A DNA stretch of 32,060 nt, taken from NCBI GenBank assembly GCA_964406345.1, contig CAYORK010000012.1, forward strand, positions 1-32,060, in the 5' to 3' direction. The translations under genes and the position numbers were made by a program. The notes under the pieces were generated by a model. The model worked only from the letters and a program-made list of their open reading frames with translations. It was not told the DNA's origin and did not search any database. Positions 1 through 7,231 of this stretch are shown here, one piece after another. The stretch comes from SYAN01 sp964406345. GTDB lineage: Bacteria > Actinomycetota > Actinomycetes > Nanopelagicales > Nanopelagicaceae. Every line of letters begins with the position of its first letter. Position 1 is the first letter of the stretch.

Positions 1-2
1 CG

Positions 3-377
3 CTCTGGTTCGCTCGAAGTGACCAAGAGACAGATGACCACTTCTTCAATGGTTTCCCTGCTTCATGGAATCTTGTGATCCCATCCTTCTTGATCCTCGA
101 CGTAAGTCACCGATGGATCTTGATCATCTCGGTCATCATCTGCATCATCCAGTTGACCACAATCAAGTTCCCGCATCTTGTGAAAGTGCGGACTTTGCGC
201 CCACTGACGCTTTCGATCACCACCATCTACTTCACCGCGATGACAGTGCTCTCGCTTGAATTCCCTAACGGACCTGACGAGCTAAAGCCAGTGCTCGTCA
301 TCGGACCTGCCTATGTCGTCGGGCTTGCGATCTGGCGGACCTTCTTCACAAAAAGTGAGGATGACGAACTAGTTTGA
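3..377 (+). CDS. Phosphatidylcholine synthase-like CDP-alcohol phosphatidyltransferase, 3' part only
   Basis: The gene is cut by the window's left edge and is open from base 3 to the TGA at 375-377. An internal GTG at 75 is not the real start, because the family-like sequence continues upstream of it. The residues TDDHFFNGFPASWNLV just inside the edge, then a run of hydrophobic segments and VRTLRPLTL, match my memory of the C-terminal half of bacterial phosphatidylcholine synthase (Pcs), an integral membrane enzyme that condenses CDP-diacylglycerol with choline. The catalytic CDP-alcohol motif would be upstream and cannot be seen, so the head-group substrate is unproven; a phosphatidylserine synthase relative is possible. 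It converges on the protease gene, and the two 3' ends overlap by 9 bp. Confidence 0.7.
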   Translation, partial: LWFARSDQETDDHFFNGFPASWNLVIPSFLILDVSHRWILIISVIICIIQLTTIKFPHLVKVRTLRPLTLSITTIYFTAMTVLSLEFPNGPDELKPVLVIGPAYVVGLAIWRTFFTKSEDDELV

Positions 378-1493
378 CGGGGCAGAACCGAGCACGACTG
401 CATAGGTCGTTGTGCTTCCGTTCGGCGCCTGCACTGTGACCCTCACCGTATCCCCTGGGGCATAGGAGCGGATTCGGATGATGGCATCAAGAAGATCATT
501 GATCTTGAAGTTATCGACGCGTGTGATGACGCCACCGACTGGGATTCCGGCCTTCTGAGCCGCTGAATCACTATCCGCGAAGCGAAGAATTCGTGCGCCG
601 GATCCAGTAAAGGAAGTATCGAAGAAGACACCCAGAAGTGGTCGCGTGGACTTCCCGGTCTCGATCAATTCATTGATGATGCGACGAGCTTGAGAGATAG
701 GAATTGAGAATCCAAGTCCGATTGAACCCGACGATGTCGAAGTCCCAAGCGTTGCAATCGCAGAGTTGACCCCCACCATCAAACCTTCACCATCAACGAG
801 TGGTCCTCCCGAATTTCCAGGATTGATCGCAGCATCGGTCTGAATGGCGTTGATGTAGGACTCAGACCCAGCCGACCCGGTAGTGACTGGACGATTCACG
901 GCAGAGACGATTCCGCTCGTAACCGTTCCCGAAAGCCCAAGAGGCGATCCAAAGGCAATCACCGGTTCACCAATGACGAGAGTATTGGAGTTTCCGTATT
1001 CAAGTACTGGGAGGTTGCCTTTTCGAATTCGAAGGACAGCCAAGTCATACGCGTTATCACGTCCGACGATCGTCGCCGTATAACGTTCTCCGTCATTGGT
1101 CTCGACTGTGATGGTGCCGGTGTTCGCAGCACTCTCGATGACGTGATTGTTGGTCACGATGATGCTCTCTGTTCCGTTACTCCTGATGATCGCGCCGGAT
1201 CCAGTTCCATTGCCAGCGCTTGATCTCACGCTAATTGAAACCACCTTGGGTGATACCTCCGCCGCAATCGTCGCAACAGAACTTCCAGCACCAGAGAGTG
1301 CACTTCCTATCGGCATCAAGGTGCGAGTCTTCGAACAAGTGCCATCGGCGGTGAAGTAGATCGCTTTCGTGTTGTTCGCGACACAGACTCGTGTGATCGG
1401 TGCGGTAGAGCTCGTTGCGACTGCGATGCCACCTGTCATCACCGACCCAGCGAGGAATGCCGCTACGACTTTGCCTGTCGTTGAGAGAGCCAT
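369..1493 (-). CDS. Secreted or membrane-anchored HtrA/DegP-type serine protease with PDZ domain
   Basis: This 374-residue protein is a trypsin-like S1C protease for extracytoplasmic protein quality control. The N-terminus has a lysine followed by a hydrophobic stretch (about 8-27), so it is exported or anchored. The catalytic triad is visible: His117 in TNNHVI, Asp150 in YDLAVL and Ser228 in GNSGGP. The last ~90 residues (RPLLGVFF onward, AGIPVGGVITRVD) form one PDZ domain. Between the signal region and the protease, residues 34-53 (TRVCVANNTKAIYFTADGTC) form a small two-cysteine element of a type I associate with actinobacterial surface proteins. The ATG start is preceded by AAAGGTGA at good spacing. 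It diverges from the riboflavin operon. Close alternatives are other HtrA paralogues; the substrate is unknown. Confidence 0.93.
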   Translation of the reverse strand: MALSTTGKVVAAFLAGSVMTGGIAVATSSTAPITRVCVANNTKAIYFTADGTCSKTRTLMPIGSALSGAGSSVATIAAEVSPKVVSISVRSSAGNGTGSGAIIRSNGTESIIVTNNHVIESAANTGTITVETNDGERYTATIVGRDNAYDLAVLRIRKGNLPVLEYGNSNTLVIGEPVIAFGSPLGLSGTVTSGIVSAVNRPVTTGSAGSESYINAIQTDAAINPGNSGGPLVDGEGLMVGVNSAIATLGTSTSSGSIGLGFSIPISQARRIINELIETGKSTRPLLGVFFDTSFTGSGARILRFADSDSAAQKAGIPVGGVITRVDNFKINDLLDAIIRIRSYAPGDTVRVTVQAPNGSTTTYAVVLGSAPSN

Positions 1494-1581
1494 GACGTCA
1501 CCTTTGCTGATTTGCCTTAGAGAAAGGTCAGGGGATCTTGGGCAGAGTCAGAGTGTTACACGAGCGGGATCACTTCGCATT

Positions 1582-1610
1582 TTGGGTCAAAACGGACCCC
1601 TTGCTACCCT
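1582..1610 (+). promoter_or_regulatory. Candidate promoter of the riboflavin operon
   Basis: TTGGGT at 1582-1587 and TACCCT at 1605-1610 are separated by 17 nt, and the expected transcription start falls at the 5' base of the FMN riboswitch. The hexamers match the sigma-70 consensus only 4/6 and 3/6, so the call rests largely on geometry. The remaining 1494-1581 stretch, shared with the divergent protease gene, shows nothing else I can name. Confidence 0.35.
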
Positions 1611-1616
1611 CACACC

Positions 1617-1741
1617 GTTGATTCCGGGGTCGGTGTAATTCCGAACCGGCAGTGAAAGTCTGCGACCCGTTGGCAGCCAGCTAACGGTGGACTTGGTGAA
1701 ACTCCAAGACCGACGGTGAAAGTCCGGATGGAAGGAACAAC
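1617..1741 (+). promoter_or_regulatory. FMN riboswitch (RFN element)
   Basis: The aptamer's conserved blocks are all present: the GGGGTCGGTG start, CCGAACCGGCAGTGAAAGTC, GCGACCC, the GGTGAAACTCC segment, GACCGACGGTGAAAGTCC and the GGATGG end. Helix P1 can be drawn between GTTG-a-TTCC (1617-1625) and GGAA-CAAC (1734-1741). FMN binding to this aptamer is known to repress riboflavin genes. It lies directly upstream of ribD and controls the four-gene rib operon. Confidence 0.96.
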
Positions 1742-1809
1742 ACGGCGCACGCCTGCCTGATTGATTTCAGGTTCCGGTGTGGGCCTACTCGCGCATCTTC
1801 CTGCGCAGA

Positions 1810-1846
1810 CCCCGAAATCGCTGCTTACCGATTGAGCGAAACGGGG
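1810..1846 (+). promoter_or_regulatory. Shine-Dalgarno-sequestering hairpin (riboswitch expression platform)
   Basis: CCCCG (1810-1814) pairs with CGGGG (1842-1846), and inside it TCGCT (1818-1822) pairs with AGCGA (1835-1839), around a 12-nt loop. The 3' arm contains most of the ribD Shine-Dalgarno GGGGAG (1843-1848), so folding would block ribosome access. A second small hairpin, GCGCA (1791-1795) with TGCGC (1802-1806), precedes it. There is no U-run, so control looks translational, not by termination. Switching by FMN is inferred. Confidence 0.65.
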
Positions 1847-1850
1847 AGAT

Positions 1851-2882
1851 ATGAACGATCAAGCGCTGATGCAACGCGCTATCGAACTCTCCCTGCTTGG
1901 TCGTGGACTCACTTTCCCTAATCCGATCGTTGGCGCAGTCATTGCCAATGCCTCCGGTGAGATTCTCGCCGAATCCTTTCACCAAGGTAAAGAGCATGCG
2001 GAGTTGCTAGCTCTCCGCGAACTTGCTCAAATCAGTTCTCACCATGATGGGCTTACGCTCTACATCACTCTTGAGCCATGTGATCATCACGGGAAGACTC
2101 CGCCATGTACAGAAGCCATTCTTGACCTTGGTGTGAGATCAGGTATCACTCGCATCGTCTACGCGACCACGGACCCAAATCCCATCGCACAAGGCGGAGC
2201 AAAGAGACTCCGCGAGAGTGGGTTAGAGGTCACTCCACTCGACTTACCAGCGGCGAGATTCGCGAACCGTGACTGGCTTACCAAGATGCGCCTGGGAAGA
2301 CCTCGAATCACATGGAAAGTCGCAGCGTCGCTCGATGGTGCCATTGCGGCAGAAGATGGTTCTTCGAAATGGATCACGAATGAAAGATCTCGTGCCGACG
2401 TGAGGAAAGAACGTTCACTTTCAGATGCAGTCCTGACTGGAACAGGGACTGTCTTGGCAGATGACCCATCCATGCTCGGTGACAATCGAAATCCCATTCG
2501 TATAGTGATGGGCGAGCGTGAAATTCCGAAAGAGATGAAGATCCATGCTGGGGGTACGGAGACCATCTTCATCAAGAGTCAGAAGAGTGATGACTTGATT
2601 TCCCTTGCCAAAGAAAGGGGATTCAATCGCCTCTTCCTAGAGTCAGGCCCGACGCTTGGATCCGCGCTATTTCAGGCGGGACTTATCGACGAAGTGCTTC
2701 TCTATCAGGCACCCACGATCGTCGGCAGCGATCGAAGATTCACATCAGGGATCACTCTCCACAGCATCGAGCAGCAGATTCGGCTCCATAGCGAAGAAGT
2801 CGAGGACCTCGATGGGGATCTGAAACGACTTCTCTTTCTCGAAAACCCGATGAATAAGGAGTTCTCATGTTCACTGGCCTAG
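1851..2882 (+). CDS. ribD: Bifunctional riboflavin biosynthesis deaminase/reductase RibD
   Basis: RibD performs two successive cytosolic steps of riboflavin synthesis: deamination of the pyrimidine intermediate made by GTP cyclohydrolase II, then reduction of its ribosyl side chain. The N-terminal deaminase domain (about 1-145) shows the zinc site His49-Ala-Glu51 with Cys77 and Cys86 (EPCDHHGKTPPC). The C-terminal reductase domain begins near RPRITWKVAASLDG and includes WITNERSR and LFLESGPTLGSALF. The length of 343 residues is usual. The ATG has GGGGAG three bases upstream of it, which is also the strand hidden in the hairpin described separately. The 3' end overlaps ribE by 16 bp, implying coupled translation. 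Confidence 0.96.
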   Translation: MNDQALMQRAIELSLLGRGLTFPNPIVGAVIANASGEILAESFHQGKEHAELLALRELAQISSHHDGLTLYITLEPCDHHGKTPPCTEAILDLGVRSGITRIVYATTDPNPIAQGGAKRLRESGLEVTPLDLPAARFANRDWLTKMRLGRPRITWKVAASLDGAIAAEDGSSKWITNERSRADVRKERSLSDAVLTGTGTVLADDPSMLGDNRNPIRIVMGEREIPKEMKIHAGGTETIFIKSQKSDDLISLAKERGFNRLFLESGPTLGSALFQAGLIDEVLLYQAPTIVGSDRRFTSGITLHSIEQQIRLHSEEVEDLDGDLKRLLFLENPMNKEFSCSLA

Positions 2883-3469
2883 TTCAAGACCTCGGAGTCG
2901 TGACGAAGATCAAGATGAGCGAAGAGAGCGCTGTGATCACAGTTGATACGCGTTTGGCCTCGAAACTCTCACTTGGGGACTCGATCTCCGTCGATGGCGT
3001 ATGTCTCACCGCAACAGATATCACCGCCGATTCATTCACCGCCGATGTCATGGTGCAGACCCTGAAAGTCACCTCCTTGAGCACCATTCAGGAGGGGTCA
3101 AATGTGAACCTGGAACTCGCGCGCGCTGTCGATGAACGATTGGGCGGACACATCGTCCAGGGTCATGTTGATGGCATTGGCACAGTCAAGTCATTGAGCG
3201 AAGGAGAGAAGTGGTGGCGCCTCGATCTTGAAGTTCCTGCTCACTTGCGTCGTTACATCGTCAATCAAGGCTCGATCACGATCAATGGAGTCTCTCTCAC
3301 TGTCGGTGAGATCAATGATGAAGCTTCTACCGTCACTGTTTGGCTCATTCCAGAAACCATCGCACGAACGAATCTTGGATCCCTTGCAAGCAAGGCGCTC
3401 GTCAACGTAGAAGTCGACATCTTGGCGAAGTATGTCGAACGCATCGTGAAGTTTGGAGAGGCGAAATGA
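2867..3469 (+). CDS. ribE: Riboflavin synthase alpha chain RibE
   Basis: This enzyme dismutates two molecules of 6,7-dimethyl-8-ribityllumazine to riboflavin and the pyrimidine substrate of lumazine synthase. The 200-residue protein begins with the hallmark MFTGLVQDLG and contains two lumazine-binding repeats, roughly 1-97 and 98-190; the second repeat opens with GGHIVQGHVDGIG. The expected SVDGVCLT and TINGVSLTV motifs occur in the first and second repeats. The start lies inside the end of ribD, and its TGA overlaps the ATG of ribBA in an ATGA junction. It is second in the FMN-riboswitch operon. Some annotations call this gene ribC. Confidence 0.96.
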   Translation: MFTGLVQDLGVVTKIKMSEESAVITVDTRLASKLSLGDSISVDGVCLTATDITADSFTADVMVQTLKVTSLSTIQEGSNVNLELARAVDERLGGHIVQGHVDGIGTVKSLSEGEKWWRLDLEVPAHLRRYIVNQGSITINGVSLTVGEINDEASTVTVWLIPETIARTNLGSLASKALVNVEVDILAKYVERIVKFGEAK

Positions 3470-4668
3470 CCGAAACTCTAAGTGGTGCTTTGGAGCACCT
3501 CAAGGCGGGAAAGTTCGTCATCGTCACAGATGATGCCTCTCGAGAGAATGAAGGGGATCTCATCGCTCTGGGCGTCGGTGCGACTGAGGAGAACTTGGCC
3601 TTCATGATCCGCTATAGCTCAGGCGTCATCTGCGCAGCGATCACATCAGAGGCCTCTCGTCGTCTCAACCTTCCTCCGATGACACGCATCAATCAGGACA
3701 GCAAGGGAACGGCTTTCACGGTCTCGATCGATGTGAAAGAAGGGCTGACGACCGGAATCAGCGCGAAGGAGCGAGCGAATACTCTGCGCCAATTGGCTAA
3801 TCCAATGGCTAGCGCCCGTGATTTCGTCCGCCCTGGCCACATCTTCCCGCTCACTGTGCGACCAGGCGGCTTGCGTGAACGGCGAGGTCATACTGAAGCT
3901 GCGATGGAACTTGCGGTCTTGGCAGAGCATCCACCGATGGCCTTCATCGCTGAGTTGGTCAATGACGACGGGTCAATGATGCGAGATCAGAGCCTTCGTG
4001 ACTTCGCCGCAGCCCACAAGATTCCCATCCTCTCGATCGATGAGATCGCCAAGGCATCTATCTTCAGTGAGCAGGTCACATTCCCAGAATTGGTTTGGGC
4101 AAGACTCCCCACTCACTACGGGAATTGGGAGATCGCCTCATTTCCTGGCTATGACGGAACCGATCATCTCCTGATGAAGTACGGCCAACCAGGATCAAGC
4201 GCAACGATTCGAATTCACTCAGAGTGCATCACTGGAGACGCGCTTGGGTCACTTCGTTGCGACTGTGGACCGCAACTCGCCTACGCGATGGAGAGGATCT
4301 CTGAACTTGGAAGTGGTTACATCGTCTACCTCCGCGGTCACGAAGGACGTGGCATCGGCATCGCAGAGAAGATCAAGGCCTACGCACTTCAGGACCGAGG
4401 TATGGATACCGTCGATGCCAACCTCGCACTTGGCCATCCGGCAGACTTGCGAGACTTCCGTGATGCCGGATCGGTCCTAGCCCATCTCGGAGTCACTTCA
4501 GTGCGCCTCTTGACCAACAACCCTCGTAAAGCCGACGCGCTCGACATCGCCGGGATCCGAGTCGAAATCGAGACCACTGATGTGGGGAGTAATCCGTTCA
4601 ACGAGCAGTACATCGCCACGAAGCGCGAGAAGTTCGAACACCTCGCGCCAAAGAGAGAGGGTCTATAG
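3466..4668 (+). CDS. ribBA: Bifunctional 3,4-dihydroxy-2-butanone-4-phosphate synthase / GTP cyclohydrolase II
   Basis: This 400-residue fusion supplies both committed precursors of riboflavin. The N-terminal DHBP synthase half shows TDDASRENEGD (about 21-31) and GHTEAAMELA. The C-terminal GTP cyclohydrolase II half shows the zinc cysteines as C-x10-C-x-C in ECITGDALGSLRCDCGPQL, then RGHEGRGIGI, DTVDANLALGHPADLRDF and LLTNNPRKADAL. The reading frame is open further upstream, but the start at 3466 is chosen because the family begins there and it forms an ATGA overlap with the end of ribE. It is cytosolic and co-transcribed with the other rib genes. Confidence 0.95.
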   Translation: MTETLSGALEHLKAGKFVIVTDDASRENEGDLIALGVGATEENLAFMIRYSSGVICAAITSEASRRLNLPPMTRINQDSKGTAFTVSIDVKEGLTTGISAKERANTLRQLANPMASARDFVRPGHIFPLTVRPGGLRERRGHTEAAMELAVLAEHPPMAFIAELVNDDGSMMRDQSLRDFAAAHKIPILSIDEIAKASIFSEQVTFPELVWARLPTHYGNWEIASFPGYDGTDHLLMKYGQPGSSATIRIHSECITGDALGSLRCDCGPQLAYAMERISELGSGYIVYLRGHEGRGIGIAEKIKAYALQDRGMDTVDANLALGHPADLRDFRDAGSVLAHLGVTSVRLLTNNPRKADALDIAGIRVEIETTDVGSNPFNEQYIATKREKFEHLAPKREGL

Positions 4669-4671
4669 AAG

Positions 4672-5127
4672 ATGCTAGGTGCATCACCGAAGATCGAGAT
4701 CAGCGGTCTTGCTGGAAAGCGGATCGGAATCGTCTCATCACAATGGCATCCGGAGATCTGTGAGGCTCTCATCGCCGGCGCGATGCGAGCGATCAAGGAG
4801 GCAGGAATCACCGAGACGAAAGTGCGAAAGGTCGCTGGCTCTTTCGAGATCCCTCTAGCCGCGCAACGAATGCTCGATGAAGGATTCGATGCTGTCATCA
4901 CTGTGGGATTGATCCTTCGTGGCGAGACGCCGCACTTTGACTATGTCTGTCAGGGCGTCACTTCAGGAGTCATGGATGTGATGCTCTCCCGAGGCAAGCC
5001 GATCGGCTTTGGAGTGTTGATGTGTGACAACGTGGAACAGGCCCATGCACGGAGTGGCCTTCCTGGAAGTAAGGAAGATAAGGGTTACGACGCCGCTATT
5101 GCAGCGCTCGATCTCTTGAAGGAGTAA
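4672..5127 (+). CDS. ribH: 6,7-dimethyl-8-ribityllumazine synthase
   Basis: RibH condenses the RibD-derived pyrimidine (after dephosphorylation) with dihydroxybutanone phosphate; in many bacteria it forms large oligomeric shells. The protein has 151 residues, the usual length. Visible motifs are the N-terminal GIVSSQWHPEI, the AGSFEIP loop, RGETPHFDYVC with catalytic His88, and GSKEDKGYDAA near the C-terminus. It starts three bases after the ribBA stop and is the last gene of the riboswitch operon. It ends 7 bp from the convergent glpX gene, with no evident terminator between them. Confidence 0.95.
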   Translation: MLGASPKIEISGLAGKRIGIVSSQWHPEICEALIAGAMRAIKEAGITETKVRKVAGSFEIPLAAQRMLDEGFDAVITVGLILRGETPHFDYVCQGVTSGVMDVMLSRGKPIGFGVLMCDNVEQAHARSGLPGSKEDKGYDAAIAALDLLKE

Positions 5128-5134
5128 GTGAGAG

Positions 5135-6118
5135 TCAGTTCTTAGACTTGATATCCGGAATCGACGAATAAGGATGTTCGGAATTGATGATCCTTATCGT
5201 CTTGCTTCGTGAGCGCATCACGATCGATTGACTCCTAACGACCCGCCGGTCGAATCGCACACCATGGAGCAACTCACCATCGGTGATTCCGGTGGCAGCG
5301 AAGAAGCAATCGTTGCCTTTGACCAGATCATCCGTCGTAAGGACTTGAGCTGCGCTTAGTCCTCGTTCAGCAAGAGCTCGATGTTCCTCGTCATTGCGCG
5401 CCCAAAGTCGCCCCTGGATCTCGCCACCTAGACACTTCATCGCACATGCAGCGATGATTCCCTCAGGTGTGCCACCGATTCCCATCAAGAGATCGACTCC
5501 GGTGTCATCTCTAGCAGCCATCACAGCTCCTGCGACGTCACCATCGGTGATGAACTTGATTCGCGCGCCAGCCTCGCGGATGTCTTTCGAGAGTTGATCG
5601 TGTCGCGGGCGATCGAGGACTACGACCGTCAAGTCGTTGATTGGAACACCTTTGGCATCCGCAACGCGCTGCAAATTCACTTTCACCGGGGCTTCGATGT
5701 CGATCTTTCCCGCAGCCTCAGGGCCACAGACGATCTTTTCCATATAGAAGACTGCAGATGGATCGAACATCGCTCCACGCTCAGCAAGCGCCACGACCGA
5801 GATCGCGTTATTCATTCCCTTGGAAGTAAGGGTGGTGCCGTCGATGGGATCGACTGCGACATCTACCTTCGGTCCCAATCCTTCGCCGACTTGCTCGCCA
5901 TTGAAGAGCATCGGTGCTTCATCCTTCTCGCCTTCACCGATGACGACAGTCCCATCCATATGGACCGTTGAGATCATCTTCCGCATCGCATCGACAGCAG
6001 CGCCATCGGCAGCGTTCTTGTCACCATGACCGACCCAACCGGAGGCTGCAATCGCAGCAGTCTCGGTCACTCGAACCAACTCGAGTGCGAGATTTCGGGA
6101 AGGTAGTTGGTTCATCAC
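5135..6118 (-). CDS. glpX: Class II fructose-1,6-bisphosphatase
   Basis: GlpX dephosphorylates fructose 1,6-bisphosphate in gluconeogenesis and is the usual FBPase of Actinomycetota. The 327-residue protein shows the metal-binding signatures VIGEGEKDEAPML and DVAVDPIDGTTL, the early GWVGHGDKNAADGAAVDAMR segment and GIGGTPEGIIAACAMKCLGG. The start is a GTG immediately followed by an in-frame ATG (6115); either may be used. It lies 7 bp after the sulfotransferase-like gene on the same strand, so it probably belongs to the guaB1 transcription unit. The short C-terminal tail after TIRIINSEH is polar and unremarkable. Confidence 0.95.
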   Translation of the reverse strand: MMNQLPSRNLALELVRVTETAAIAASGWVGHGDKNAADGAAVDAMRKMISTVHMDGTVVIGEGEKDEAPMLFNGEQVGEGLGPKVDVAVDPIDGTTLTSKGMNNAISVVALAERGAMFDPSAVFYMEKIVCGPEAAGKIDIEAPVKVNLQRVADAKGVPINDLTVVVLDRPRHDQLSKDIREAGARIKFITDGDVAGAVMAARDDTGVDLLMGIGGTPEGIIAACAMKCLGGEIQGRLWARNDEEHRALAERGLSAAQVLTTDDLVKGNDCFFAATGITDGELLHGVRFDRRVVRSQSIVMRSRSKTIRIINSEHPYSSIPDIKSKN

Positions 6119-6125
6119 CGTCAGC

Positions 6126-7226
6126 CTACTTGAGCCACTTCTTGATGTCTCTCTTCAGGGCTTTCAAGGTCCTCATGAACAACCACTTCGTTGGGAAGGT
6201 ATCGACGACCCTCAAATCGAGAGCTACTAACGCTCGAGCGGCGATCTCTACGGGGATCCTCTCTGGTTCCTCACTGACCCCTGTCGGAATCTTTGCCGAT
6301 GAGAAGGAATCGATATCACCGATGATCTCGATCCCGAGGTCCTTGATCTCCGCAACATTTTCCTTCGAGATCTCCTCGATCTTCTCCACTGCCCACTCTG
6401 GAGTGAGAAGTCTGGGCGCATCAGGACCGGGCTTGACCTTATTGGTGAGGTATTTCATTGCGCCCTGTCGGATGAAAGTCTCATAGTCATGCCAACTTCG
6501 TCGTTTGGGAAAGATCCTGTTGATCTTTCTAAGGAGCGTGATCTCATCAAGAGTCAGTGATCGATTCGAGTCCTTATCTCTCTGTTCCTCAAGAAGTGGC
6601 TTCTTGAGTCCAAGGGCGTCGTTGAAGACTTGATACATGAACTCAGGATTCTTCTCATCGACGATCACTAGTTTGACGCGGTCGCTGCCATAGGCATCAA
6701 TCCACTTTCGCAATACCTTCGCATGTTGATGACGGACCCAAAAAGATGGCGTGATCGTCGAGGTCCCTGGTACGTCGAGAATCGAGTGAAGCCACTTCTC
6801 ATAGGAACTACGAATTCCGATCTTGAGATGTTGTTGATAAGCCGAAGGAACAATCTTGAGAAGGGGTCTTAGTGTGAAATAGACGGTTACATCATCCACA
6901 CCCAAGTCACTCTTGAACTTAGCGATCTGCGCTTCATTCAACTCACAGAGGAACTCAGAACTGACGATTGCCGTCTCTTTCGCTCTCTTGACCTTCTTCA
7001 CTAATTCAGGCCACTTCTTGGGATCGACAGGATTCCCACCTCGATCCTCCCAACCCCACCCCTTCTCCATCAACGAGTAGATCGCCTTGTGATGAGCCTT
7101 CCCGCCGACATGGGGATATGTGAATCCTCGCTTCTGCAATTTCTCACTCACTGCGAAGAGCGCTGATTGCAACGCCGTAGTTCCTGTCTTATGAAAGCCC
7201 GCATGGACGATCAAGCGCTTTGCCAT
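6126..7226 (-). CDS. Sulfotransferase-like P-loop protein
   Basis: The 366-residue protein begins MAKRLIVHAGFHKTGTTALQ, matching the 5'-phosphosulfate-binding loop of PAPS-dependent sulfotransferases (residues about 7-20). TAIVSSEFLC further on resembles the 3'-phosphate-binding region. The rest (YFTLRPLLKIVPSAYQQHL and so on) fits a soluble sulfotransferase fold without membrane segments. A longer frame exists up to 7355, but the ATG at 7226 is preferred because it has GGAGGC upstream and places the P-loop at the N-terminus as in relatives. It starts 5 bp after guaB1 ends and stops 7 bp before glpX. The acceptor is unknown (a sugar, lipid or nucleoside-derived glycoconjugate are all possible). 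No sulfate activation genes are in the window. Confidence 0.78.
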   Translation of the reverse strand: MAKRLIVHAGFHKTGTTALQSALFAVSEKLQKRGFTYPHVGGKAHHKAIYSLMEKGWGWEDRGGNPVDPKKWPELVKKVKRAKETAIVSSEFLCELNEAQIAKFKSDLGVDDVTVYFTLRPLLKIVPSAYQQHLKIGIRSSYEKWLHSILDVPGTSTITPSFWVRHQHAKVLRKWIDAYGSDRVKLVIVDEKNPEFMYQVFNDALGLKKPLLEEQRDKDSNRSLTLDEITLLRKINRIFPKRRSWHDYETFIRQGAMKYLTNKVKPGPDAPRLLTPEWAVEKIEEISKENVAEIKDLGIEIIGDIDSFSSAKIPTGVSEEPERIPVEIAARALVALDLRVVDTFPTKWLFMRTLKALKRDIKKWLK

Positions 7227-7231
7227 GGGCT

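Noticed and set aside
5594..5971. Long plus-strand open frame inside glpX
   Set aside because: It is a shadow of a clearly recognised gene on the other strand.
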